Assembly: GCF_007655305.1 (NCBI RefSeq)
Contig: NZ_VLOG01000019.1
Span: 46,242-85,704 of the forward strand
Direction: 5' to 3'
Length of the DNA stretch: 39,463 bases
DNA from: Algoriphagus algorifonticola
GTDB lineage: Bacteria; Bacteroidota; Bacteroidia; Cytophagales; Cyclobacteriaceae
The notes below the pieces were generated by a model that was not told the origin of the DNA, ran no database searches, and saw only the letters and a program-made list of their open reading frames with translations. How positions within the stretch are numbered: position 1 is the stretch's first letter; each line of letters starts with the position of its first letter. Below are positions 1 through 6,786 of the stretch, in pieces. The position numbers were made by a program, and so were the translations under genes.

Positions 1-33
1 GGATCAGTCTGAATATCTGGGGAGGCTAAAATT

Positions 34-969
34 TTATCCATAGATATTGGAAAGTCTGAAGAGGAAGAATTCGACATTTGATACACCTCTGAACTGTGCT
101 CTGAACGCTTTGATTTTTGCATTGAATGATTCAGCCGATGCGTTTGTGCTTCTGTTTTCAAAGAAGTTGAGAATGGTTTCGTAGTGATTTTGGATGGTTC
201 TGGATACGGTGTTGAAGGATTTGAATCCTGCCTGTTCCACTTCGTTGTACCAGTGAGCTAGTTTGGTGAAGGCTACTCCCTTGATTTTGCTGGTCTGATA
301 GATTCTGGCCAGAGACCTGGACAGTTTATAAGCTTTTTCCAGATCAGGATAGCGATAGAAAAGTATTTCTGCCCGGTGTGCCTGTGAGGGTGTCCAGGAA
401 TCCTCTGCCTTGAAAAGCAAATATCTACTCCTTGCCAAAAGCTGTTTTTCAGTGTCTCCGTTTTCGAGCTTGTTAGGAATAAACGGCTTGCCACACTCTT
501 TGCTCAGTTCCATTTCTTTGTTTTCCTGCTCGATGGCCTCCCATCTGTGGGCAATTCTCATTTCCTGTACGGCCTCATGAACAAGTTGCTGGACATGGAA
601 GCGGTCGGTAACCAACAGTGCTTTAGGAAAACTCCTGCGAACAATTCGTTCCATGCTGGCAGCCATGTCCAGGGTCACTTCCTTGACTTTCTTTCGTTTG
701 CCCTCAGGTAATTTTCTCAGCACATCAATTACCCGCTCACTGTCAGTTCCCTTAATCATAGCAACCAACGCTCCCTTTTTGCCTTTGGCGGCTTTATTGG
801 TCAGTACGGTATAGAGTTCTCCCTGAGAAAGGGATGTTTCATCAATGCTGAGGTGGGTGCCCAGATTTTCCGGAAAGAGAATCCAATCCTTGGCATGGAA
901 TTTCTGAGACCAAGTCTGAAAGTCACTGAGATGAAAAACATACTGATGTTCAAGGACCTTTCCATTCAC
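34..969 (-). CDS. ISL3/ISAon1-family transposase, catalytic part (orfB)
   Basis: This 311-residue frame is the DDE catalytic region of an ISL3-like transposase. Likely catalytic residues are Asp in 'SIDETS' (about 43), Asp in 'VTDRFHV' (about 121) and Glu in 'NASAESFNAKIK' (about 279); the C-terminal 'SAESFNAKIKxFRxxxRG' block is typical of the family. The first possible start is a GTG at 969. However, the frame stays open upstream and joins orfA through a -1 shift at about 1029-1035, so this part is probably made mainly as a ~441-residue fusion rather than from its own start. orfA lies 29 nt upstream. Confidence 0.85.
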   Translation of the reverse strand: MNGKVLEHQYVFHLSDFQTWSQKFHAKDWILFPENLGTHLSIDETSLSQGELYTVLTNKAAKGKKGALVAMIKGTDSERVIDVLRKLPEGKRKKVKEVTLDMAASMERIVRRSFPKALLVTDRFHVQQLVHEAVQEMRIAHRWEAIEQENKEMELSKECGKPFIPNKLENGDTEKQLLARSRYLLFKAEDSWTPSQAHRAEILFYRYPDLEKAYKLSRSLARIYQTSKIKGVAFTKLAHWYNEVEQAGFKSFNTVSRTIQNHYETILNFFENRSTNASAESFNAKIKAFRAQFRGVSNVEFFLFRLSNIYG

Positions 970-998
970 ATGGAAGTTTTCGGCAAGACTCTTACAAC

Positions 999-1358
999 TT
1001 ACAGGGGACGAGTCCAGTCGTTCCTTTTTAAAAAAAGCGCGAATTCCTGTGTCATTCGCGTGCCGTTAGCTACCAAATTCCAGTCCCTGCTTACATTCTT
1101 TCCCGTCTCTTCATTCAACCACTTTCTCCGCTTTATTTTCAGGAAACAAGCTTTACCCCTCAGGGGGAAATCCTGCACGGTAACTTCCTCAAAAAAACCT
1201 TTGGAAACCAGCTTTACTCCCTGAAGATGTTCAGGATGAATGTTGAGCTCTTCCAAATAAATATGATAAGCATTGTCCTTCAAGGCTGCCGAGGTAACCT
1301 TGAAAAATTCCAAAAGCCCCTGAGGCAAAAGTAAACTGAGGTAATCCTTTTCTTCCAA
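999..1358 (-). CDS. ISL3/ISAon1-family transposase N-terminal region (orfA)
   Basis: This 119-residue product resembles the N-terminal, DNA-binding part of ISAon1-type transposases. The block 'RDWNLVANGTRMT' near residue 90 and the basic stretch 'KIKRRKW' around residue 75 are the recognisable parts. The only upstream start in frame is a TTG at 1358. Near its 3' end the message reads CTT TTT TTA AAA AGG, which contains a T_TTT_TTA slippery heptamer. Slipping back one base there bypasses the TAA at 999-1001 and enters the orfB frame with no intervening stop. Without the shift the product would be the N-terminal domain only, a possible regulator of transposition as in other two-frame insertion sequences (inference). 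Confidence 0.8.
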   Translation of the reverse strand: MEEKDYLSLLLPQGLLEFFKVTSAALKDNAYHIYLEELNIHPEHLQGVKLVSKGFFEEVTVQDFPLRGKACFLKIKRRKWLNEETGKNVSRDWNLVANGTRMTQEFALFLKRNDWTRPL

Positions 1359-1418
1359 TTGTTTTTTTTAACAAAGAAACTCGATTCACTCAAATCCCCC
1401 AAGTTTTAGGACTGATCC

Positions 1419-1535
1419 GGGATTGCTCGTACGCTCAGCCATGCCTCTCAACCTCTCGCGAATCTCCCTTCGGTCGATTTCAAACCCGAGGGTTCTAATC
1501 TCTTCTTTGCCGACAACCTAGAACTTTACATAAAA
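1419..1535. other. Unassigned, relatively GC-rich tract between the IS and the tRNA-Ser terminator
   Basis: There is no credible gene here. The first ~100 bp are richer in G+C than the flanks and contain short dyads such as AACCC-GA-GGGTT (about 1485-1496). The tract starts exactly where the IS inverted repeat ends, so the element may have inserted into, or next to, a repeat. No second copy was found in this window. Confidence 0.4.
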
Positions 1536-1568
1536 TAAAAAAGTCAACCTTATTGCTAAAGTTGACTT
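1536..1568 (-). terminator. Intrinsic terminator downstream of tRNA-Ser
   Basis: Read on the minus strand, AAGTCAAC (1568-1561) pairs with GTTGACTT (1548-1541) across a 12-nt loop. The stem runs into a T-rich tail (1541-1532). It begins 2 nt after the discriminator base of tRNA-Ser, so it most likely ends that transcript. Confidence 0.75.
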
Positions 1569-1569
1569 G

Positions 1570-1657
1570 CAGAGAGGAAGGGATTCGAACCCTCGATACC
1601 CTTTAGGGGTATACACGCTTTCCAGGCGTGCTCCTTCAACCACTCGGACACCTCTCT
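1570..1657 (-). tRNA. tRNA-Ser (anticodon GGA)
   Basis: The sequence folds as a class II tRNA. The acceptor stem is AGAGAGG (1657-1651) paired with CCTCTCT (1577-1571), with discriminator G at 1570. The anticodon stem is CACGC/GCGTG around the loop CTGGAAA, giving anticodon GGA, which reads UCC/UCU serine codons. A long variable arm (TACCCC/GGGTA type) and a T-loop GGTTCGAATCC are present. CCA is not fully encoded. It lies 95 nt downstream of the asparaginase stop codon on the same strand and is followed by its own terminator. Confidence 0.95.
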
Positions 1658-1693
1658 AGGTTGATTCTCCCGATCCTTTTCTGAATCGGAGTG

Positions 1694-1729
1694 CAAAGAA
1701 AAAAATTATTCCCCCCGATTCCAAATTTA
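1694..1729 (-). promoter_or_regulatory. Candidate promoter(s) for tRNA-Ser
   Basis: On the minus strand there is an exact TAnnTTTG -7 element, TAAATTTG (1729-1722). The TTG inside it also lies 20 nt upstream of TTTCTTTG (1701-1694), a one-mismatch -7 element closer to the gene. The second arrangement has a proper -33/-7 spacing and gives a leader of about 30 nt. Which one is used cannot be decided by reading. Confidence 0.4.
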
Positions 1730-1752
1730 CCTCGAAAATTGCAGCATTTTTA

Positions 1753-2820
1753 TCAGCCTGTCATTTCCCCTGCCAAAGGAATAGTCAGTTTCCTTCTGAT
1801 TTCTTCAGTGGATTTTTCCTGACCCAATAAAAACATCAATTTGGTAACCGCCGCCTCAGTAGTCATATCTGCACCACTAACCACACCCACATTCAATAAT
1901 TCCTTGGATGTCTCATAGCGCCCTTGAATTACTCGACCACCGTTGCATTGAGAAACATTTAAAATGATCAAGCCTTTTTTGATGGCCCGCTCTAAAGATT
2001 TCATAAACCAAGCCTCACTCGGACTGTTTCCAGAACCATAGGTTTCCAAAACAACGCCTTTCAGTCCTTCTATATCAAAGCATGCATCCATTACTTTTTC
2101 TGTGATTCCCGGGAAAAGCTTCAGGATCATCACTCGGTTATCCAAATCATTCAGATTCACCAATTTTCGATGAGACTCGTAAGGCCTGATCGCTGCCGTA
2201 TTATAATCAATGACAATTCCAGACTCAGCTAAATTGGGATAATTTTCAGACTCAAAGGCATCAAAGTGCACACTCTGAACCTTCTTAGCTCTATTGCCCC
2301 GAAGGAGCATGTGGTTAAAGAAAATACAGACCTCAGGGACAATCGGATAATCATCGATCTTAGCCGTTGCAATTTCCAAACTGGTCATCAAGTTTTCCCT
2401 TGCATCAGATCGCATGGCTGAAATGGGTAATTGTGCCCCGGTAAAAATCACAGGCTTATTCAGTCCATGAAGCATATAACTGAGCATGGAAGCAGAATAG
2501 GCCATGGTATCTGTTCCATGCAATACGACAAAGCCATCATAGCTATCGTAGTTTTCTGTAATAATGTAGGCCATGTCCTTCCAATGCTGCATAGATACAT
2601 TGGAGGAATCAATGGGTTCCGGAAAGGAAATCACCGTAATGGCAATATCCATATTGGAAAGAATAGGGATTTTTTCCAGAATCTGACCAAAATTAAAAGG
2701 TACCAGCGAACCACTTTCATCATAAGCCATTCCCAAGGTACCACCGGTGTAGATAATCAATACGGAAGAAGTTCTACTGGACTTTATCCGTGTATTGAGT
2801 CGAACTATCTTATAATTCAT
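1753..2820 (-). CDS. ansA: Type I (cytoplasmic) L-asparaginase
   Basis: The enzyme hydrolyses L-asparagine to aspartate and ammonia. The 355-residue length fits type I asparaginases. The N-terminal nucleophile block 'YTGGTLGM' lies at residues 24-31 and the second threonine motif 'HGTDTMAYSASML' at about 101-113. There is no signal peptide, which supports a cytoplasmic enzyme. I chose the ATG at 2820 (MNYKIVRLN) because it matches the usual Bacteroidota start; an in-frame extension to 2850 would overlap tatD more. The gene overlaps the tatD stop by 11 nt and is last in the seven-gene operon beginning at 7908. No catalytic residue is missing. Confidence 0.93.
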   Translation of the reverse strand: MNYKIVRLNTRIKSSRTSSVLIIYTGGTLGMAYDESGSLVPFNFGQILEKIPILSNMDIAITVISFPEPIDSSNVSMQHWKDMAYIITENYDSYDGFVVLHGTDTMAYSASMLSYMLHGLNKPVIFTGAQLPISAMRSDARENLMTSLEIATAKIDDYPIVPEVCIFFNHMLLRGNRAKKVQSVHFDAFESENYPNLAESGIVIDYNTAAIRPYESHRKLVNLNDLDNRVMILKLFPGITEKVMDACFDIEGLKGVVLETYGSGNSPSEAWFMKSLERAIKKGLIILNVSQCNGGRVIQGRYETSKELLNVGVVSGADMTTEAAVTKLMFLLGQEKSTEEIRRKLTIPLAGEMTG

Positions 2821-3592
2821 AGCTAAATTCCTTAAATAAGCGAAGGGCATTCTGTTTGGTTTTTAATGCCACTTCTTCCTTGCTAAGCTCCAACAAATCC
2901 CCTACTCGCTCTGCGATATAAGGCAAATAGGCGGGTGTATTTCTTTTTCCCCGAAAAGGAACCGGAGCCAAGTAGGGCGCATCCGTTTCCAAAACCAGAT
3001 TTTCAATGGCGATATGAGGCAAAACTTGATCCAAGCCTCCGTTTTTATAGGTACTTACTCCTCCTATTCCCAGCAAAAAACCCATTTCGATAATCTGATT
3101 GGCCTGTACTAAGTTCCCGGTAAAGCAATGAAATATCCCTTTCAATTTCCCATCATGTTCTTCCCGAACAATCTCTATGGTTTCATCCATTGACTCTCTA
3201 CAATGCAACACAATAGGAAGCTCTTTTTCTTTAGCCCAGGCTATTTGAATTCTAAGCGCTTCTTTTTGCTGCTCGAAATAGGTCTTGTCCCAATACAAAT
3301 CCAATCCAATCTCTCCTACCGCTGCAAATGGCCTTTTGTCTAACCATCTCTTCATCTCTTCCAATTGGCTCAAAAAATCTTCTTTGACATCACAGGGATG
3401 CAAACCCATCATGGGTATACATAGTCCGGGATAACGCTTTTCGCATTCCAGCATTCTATCTATGGTGGATACATCCACATTAGGCATATAGATTTTCTCC
3501 ACACCATTATTTCGAATTTCTTCGATAACAGCGTCTAAGTCAGTATCAAACTTGCTAGAATAAATATGGGCGTGAGTATCAATCAGGTTCAT
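2810..3592 (-). CDS. TatD-family metal-dependent hydrolase (DNase)
   Basis: This is a 260-residue TIM-barrel hydrolase of the amidohydrolase superfamily; family members act as metal-dependent 3'-5' nucleases. Metal-binding motifs are visible in order: 'DTHAHI' (residues 5-10), 'GEIGLDLYW' (about 94-102), 'LHCRES' (about 130), 'FHCFTGN' (about 156) and 'ETDAPYLAP' (about 205). The ATG at 3592 was chosen because it overlaps the preceding TGA (3591-3589) as ATGA, which implies translational coupling. An upstream start at 3631 would run well into the glycosyltransferase gene. The 3' end overlaps the start of ansA by 11 nt. A link to polysaccharide synthesis is not expected, so it is probably a housekeeping gene carried in the operon. 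Confidence 0.92.
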   Translation of the reverse strand: MNLIDTHAHIYSSKFDTDLDAVIEEIRNNGVEKIYMPNVDVSTIDRMLECEKRYPGLCIPMMGLHPCDVKEDFLSQLEEMKRWLDKRPFAAVGEIGLDLYWDKTYFEQQKEALRIQIAWAKEKELPIVLHCRESMDETIEIVREEHDGKLKGIFHCFTGNLVQANQIIEMGFLLGIGGVSTYKNGGLDQVLPHIAIENLVLETDAPYLAPVPFRGKRNTPAYLPYIAERVGDLLELSKEEVALKTKQNALRLFKEFSYEL

Positions 3593-4692
3593 CGGTATTT
3601 TCTTGATTTCCATTTTATAGGAGAAGGCCAAAAGTAATAAAGAATTGTCAGGAGGGAGATAGGAAAAAAGTAAAAATCAAAGCTTAATAGCTTCCAAAAT
3701 GAAAGCTTACGTCCAGCTTTTTTTGCAAAAGTATGGTGAAACAAGGCCTGGAAAAAGGATTTCGCGCCTGCAACCAGCAAAATCCACCAGCCTATGGAGG
3801 TGTATAAAAAGATGATGGCAGGAAAATAAAAAAACTGTAAGCCCAAAATCACTTTCCAAAACCACGGCAATGTCATCACTCCAGACATCCAGCGCTTTCT
3901 TTGGGCTAAGAGCGTCACCAAACTTGATTCCGCTTTGGTAAAGGCCAAAGTATTTGAACTTACCTCTGAAATCACCTCATAGCCCAACTTGCTGACTGCC
4001 TTACTGATTTCAAGATCTTCTGTTAATGAGAAAGGTATTTCCAAAAATCCTCCACTTTCTTGGTAGGCAGAAGCTTTGATAGCCATATTATTTCCCAGGC
4101 CAGTGGTGGATAATTTGATATCAGAGGCAACTTTGACAAAGCCCTGAGTATTCCACCAATCTATTTCCTGAAAAAACGAAGCTATCCCAGCCCCAGCTAC
4201 TTGGGTGATTCCTAGAGCAATTCCTGTTTTTCCTTGAAAAGAAGAGATCATTCCCTTTATCCATTGGGGATTGACCCTACAGTCAGCATCTGTGAATAGA
4301 AAATAATCACCTTCTGCTTTTTGGGCTAAAAGCCCAAGTGCAAAAGCTTTTGGATTGGTTTGAATAAATGTTGCCTCTTGAACGGTGAAGAAGGAAGCAT
4401 TTTTCTTTTTTTGACACCAAGAGTCTAATAACTGAGGCGTCTGATCAATGCTCTGATCATCTGCAAATAAAAATTCAACTCGGTCTTCTGGATAATCCAA
4501 CAAATCAAAAGATGCTAATAACTGGGGTAAATGCTGTTCCTCATTTCGTGCCGCAACAAGAATAGAAACTTTTGGAAATTCCTTTATCCTGTGAATGTCT
4601 CCAAAGGATTTCCAATAGTGATTGATCCGAATGATCACCACTATAAACTGATGAATTAAAAAACTGGAAATTAGGGCAGCAACTAGGAGCAT
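3589..4692 (-). CDS. Membrane-associated family 2 glycosyltransferase
   Basis: This 367-residue protein is an inverting GT-A glycosyltransferase of family 2. It has an N-terminal membrane segment (about 2-22) and two to three C-terminal hydrophobic helices (about 275-345). Motifs are 'ADDQS' (77-81), the metal-binding DxD-type 'DAD' (135-137), the catalytic-base region 'TED' (224-226) and 'QRKRW' (264-268), the Q-x-x-R-W motif of processive or lipid-linked enzymes. The donor sugar and acceptor cannot be read from sequence. It abuts the deacetylase gene with no spacer and overlaps tatD by 4 nt. A second GT2 (6787-7908) sits in the same operon, so the two may build one glycan (inference). Confidence 0.88.
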   Translation of the reverse strand: MLLVAALISSFLIHQFIVVIIRINHYWKSFGDIHRIKEFPKVSILVAARNEEQHLPQLLASFDLLDYPEDRVEFLFADDQSIDQTPQLLDSWCQKKKNASFFTVQEATFIQTNPKAFALGLLAQKAEGDYFLFTDADCRVNPQWIKGMISSFQGKTGIALGITQVAGAGIASFFQEIDWWNTQGFVKVASDIKLSTTGLGNNMAIKASAYQESGGFLEIPFSLTEDLEISKAVSKLGYEVISEVSSNTLAFTKAESSLVTLLAQRKRWMSGVMTLPWFWKVILGLQFFYFPAIIFLYTSIGWWILLVAGAKSFFQALFHHTFAKKAGRKLSFWKLLSFDFYFFPISLLTILYYFWPSPIKWKSRKYR

Positions 4693-5316
4693 TTAGAGAG
4701 AGGCCGTTTCCAAGCCTTGATCCAGCACATAATCTAAAAAATCCGGAAGGAAAGCAGGCAAAACTTGCTGAGTTTTTTCTTGATCGTGAAATAATACGAT
4801 AGACCCCGGTTCCGTATGCTTTTTAGATATAGATAAAATTTGAGATGCACTCAACTTAGGATCGTAATCAGCCGAAAGCACATCCCACATGACGATATGG
4901 TGGGTTTGGGAAACTTTTCGGGCTTGGGAATTAGTCATCCAACCATACGGAGGCCTAAATAAACCAACTTTGACCCCTAGGCGATCCTCCAAGATTTCAT
5001 CGCATTTCCGTACATTCTCCAGATAAGTTTCAGAAGTATATTTGATTCCAAAAAGATGATTAAAGGTGTGATTTCCTATCCCATGTCCTTCCTGAATGAG
5101 ATTAGTTGCCAGCTCCGTATGCTTTTTTACATTATCTCCAACCACGAAAAAAGTGGCTTTTTGACCTCTTTTTGCCAGCTCATTCAACACAAAATCTGTG
5201 ACCCCGGGGACTGGCCCATCATCAAAAGTCAAATAGATTTGGGAAGTATCCTTCTTCCAAATCCTCTTAGGAAAAAGTAATGGTGCAAGTTTGGGAGTTT
5301 TGGGAAACCAAGGCAT
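4693..5316 (-). CDS. Polysaccharide deacetylase (NodB homology domain, CE4)
   Basis: The product is a 207-residue NodB-type carbohydrate esterase that removes N- or O-acetyl groups from sugars. All CE4 motifs are present: 'TFDDGP' (30-35), 'HTFNH' metal histidines (83-87), 'RPPYG' (121-125) and 'LFHD' (175-178). There is no clear signal peptide; the N-terminus has only a short proline-rich stretch, so a cytoplasmic or membrane-face location is likely. Its start overlaps the phosphatase stop in a TAATG arrangement, and it is directly followed by a GT2 gene. A GT2 plus a deacetylase recalls synthesis of partly deacetylated aminosugar glycans, but that is inference. Confidence 0.9.
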   Translation of the reverse strand: MPWFPKTPKLAPLLFPKRIWKKDTSQIYLTFDDGPVPGVTDFVLNELAKRGQKATFFVVGDNVKKHTELATNLIQEGHGIGNHTFNHLFGIKYTSETYLENVRKCDEILEDRLGVKVGLFRPPYGWMTNSQARKVSQTHHIVMWDVLSADYDPKLSASQILSISKKHTEPGSIVLFHDQEKTQQVLPAFLPDFLDYVLDQGLETASL

Positions 5317-6539
5317 TATTTGAAACGCAAACTGAACAATGTCAAATCATCCCTCAATGGAACTTCTCCGGTAAAAGCCTTCAAAACGTCTAGAAACTTT
5401 TCATGAAAATCTTCAGGATCAATGCACAAATGATCCTTCACAAAACCCGACAATCTATCTTCTCCAAACTCTCTTTCTTCTTCGTCCAAGGTTTCTGTCA
5501 AACCATCTGTATAGAGGTGCAGTGTAAAGTCAGCCGACAAGTCTCTATTGCCGATTTCCAAAAATGGCAGCTCTTCAAAAGCCCCTAAGATAGTAGTGCC
5601 AGCCTCCAGTAATTCGATTTCATTTTCATCCTCCCTACATAAAATCGGAGGATTGTGTCCTGCATTGACATATTCCAACTTTCGGGTTTTACGGTTGAAT
5701 TTCCCCAAAAAGAAAGTGATAAATCGCTCCCCATGGGTATTGTCAAAGAGGGTATAATTCAACTGCTTGACAATCGTTGGCAAATTGGCATCACTTCTTA
5801 GAAGAGTTCGCAAGGCAGCCTGGAAATTAGACATCAATAAAGCGGCTGCAATTCCTTTCCCCGATACATCCGCGATACAGAAATAGGAAATATCCTCAGA
5901 CTGCTGAATGAAATCATAATAGTCGCCTCCCACCATGCTATGAGGAAAATAGGTCACTTTTGCCTTTAACCTTTCCTCATCGGGCAATTTTGAAGGAAAG
6001 AGCATTTGCTGAACCTTAGATGCAATGGAAATCTCCCGATTAAGAACTTCCTGCTGCAATTGTTTTCTTGCAAAACGCTTATTTTCCAAAGCCACCACCA
6101 GAATATTGGTCAGTGCTTGGGTAAAATTCAGATCCAGCTCCTCTTCCCTATCCTTTCTTCTCAGAAAAAGAATGGCCAGCATCTTTTCCTTATGATATAC
6201 CGGAAGGTAGGTTTCCAATTCTTCAAAAGAGAATTCAGCATTGAGTTCTAAGCGCAGCTGACCAGATTTTTTTTCATCTTTAACCTGGTCTCTCGGAATG
6301 TAGGTAGGCACTTTACCTTTTACTCCATGTGCGATCTTTTTTTCAAAACCATCTTCCTTCGAAACATAGAGAAGGAGAGATTTTATATTCAGGTGAACCA
6401 AGCAGGTAAACTTAAATATATCTCCTAAAACCGCCTCAGACTGATTTTCATTGATCGCTTGAGTGATTTCTAAGAGCGCTTTAAGCTCCAGTTCTTTACG
6501 CTGATATTTATGATTTTCTGATAGCAATTTATAATGCAT
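5316..6539 (-). CDS. PP2C-type (SpoIIE) serine/threonine phosphatase with N-terminal sensor-like region
   Basis: This 407-residue protein has an N-terminal GAF-like region (about 15-155) joined through a coiled-coil-like linker (about 155-180) to a SpoIIE/RsbU phosphatase domain. The metal-binding and fold motifs are complete: 'VGGDYYDF' (203-210), 'IADVSGKG' (222-229), 'NAGHNPP' (292-298), 'YTDGLTE' (343-349) and 'DDLTL' near residue 398. Such enzymes usually dephosphorylate an STAS anti-sigma antagonist, but no STAS or anti-sigma gene is present in this window. The start overlaps by 11 nt the small protein at 6529-6780, and the stop overlaps the deacetylase start by 1 nt, so all three are probably co-translated. 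The substrate is unknown. Confidence 0.9.
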   Translation of the reverse strand: MHYKLLSENHKYQRKELELKALLEITQAINENQSEAVLGDIFKFTCLVHLNIKSLLLYVSKEDGFEKKIAHGVKGKVPTYIPRDQVKDEKKSGQLRLELNAEFSFEELETYLPVYHKEKMLAILFLRRKDREEELDLNFTQALTNILVVALENKRFARKQLQQEVLNREISIASKVQQMLFPSKLPDEERLKAKVTYFPHSMVGGDYYDFIQQSEDISYFCIADVSGKGIAAALLMSNFQAALRTLLRSDANLPTIVKQLNYTLFDNTHGERFITFFLGKFNRKTRKLEYVNAGHNPPILCREDENEIELLEAGTTILGAFEELPFLEIGNRDLSADFTLHLYTDGLTETLDEEEREFGEDRLSGFVKDHLCIDPEDFHEKFLDVLKAFTGEVPLRDDLTLFSLRFK

Positions 6540-6780
6540 TATGAGCCATTAAGCCCTCTTTAGTAGCCAAGTACAGCAATTCCGATCCTTCTTTCACTAC
6601 ATCTACTTGATCAAATCGTTCCTCATCCGGAGCAGATAAGCACTTAATGTAGCCCTTTTGATACAAGGATTGAAGCGTTTTCAGGATCAATTCATCCTCC
6701 CAACCTGTAGATTCCTGCAAATAACTGAATGGCTGCACAAAGTACAGCTCATCCAACAAATCAAATTCCTCTTCGCTCAT
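6529..6780 (-). CDS. Small hypothetical protein, possible winged-helix
   Basis: This is an 83-residue acidic protein that I do not recognise as a named family. The predicted helices around 5-20 and 27-45, followed by 'YQKGYIKCL' and a short beta-like segment, resemble a small winged helix in which 'LLDELYFVQPFSYLQESTGW..LILKTLQSL' would be the helix-turn-helix. It has no signal peptide and no cysteine motif. It lies 6 nt after a GT2 gene and overlaps the phosphatase start by 11 nt. Tight coupling suggests that it works with, or regulates, the phosphatase (inference). Confidence 0.7.
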   Translation of the reverse strand: MSEEEFDLLDELYFVQPFSYLQESTGWEDELILKTLQSLYQKGYIKCLSAPDEERFDQVDVVKEGSELLYLATKEGLMAHNAL

Positions 6781-6786
6781 GATTAT

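Larger units (their letters stand above)
1..1418 (-). mobile_element. ISL3/ISAon1-type insertion sequence with two-frame transposase
   Basis: The element holds orfA (999-1358) and orfB (34-969), both on the minus strand and in different frames. Its ends form an imperfect inverted repeat. Positions 1-22 match the reverse complement of 1397-1418 at about 17 of 22 bases, beginning with nine identical bases (GGATCAGTC) and ending in a shared TGGGG block. The left end lies at the first base of the window, so one or two outer bases and any target duplication on that side cannot be seen. Both transposase frames are open and the catalytic residues are present, so the copy may be active. The family name comes from recognising the protein; the inverted repeats are read from the sequence. 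Confidence 0.85.

Noticed and set aside
853..1224. 123-codon plus-strand open frame over the transposase junction
   Set aside because: It lies antisense to both transposase frames and has no recognisable protein pattern; it is a shadow of the coding sequence.
34..1358. Transposase as a pseudogene broken by frameshift
   Set aside because: The junction holds a canonical slippery heptamer, both frames are otherwise intact and the inverted repeats are preserved, so programmed recoding explains it better.
1658..1693. Terminator between ansA and tRNA-Ser
   Set aside because: An imperfect dyad (CTCCGAT/ATCGGGAG) is present but it has a bulge and no T-run, so it is not convincing.
5316..6780. Partner-switching (Rsb-type) module
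   Set aside because: Only the phosphatase is present. No STAS antagonist, HATPase anti-sigma factor or sigma factor is encoded in the window.
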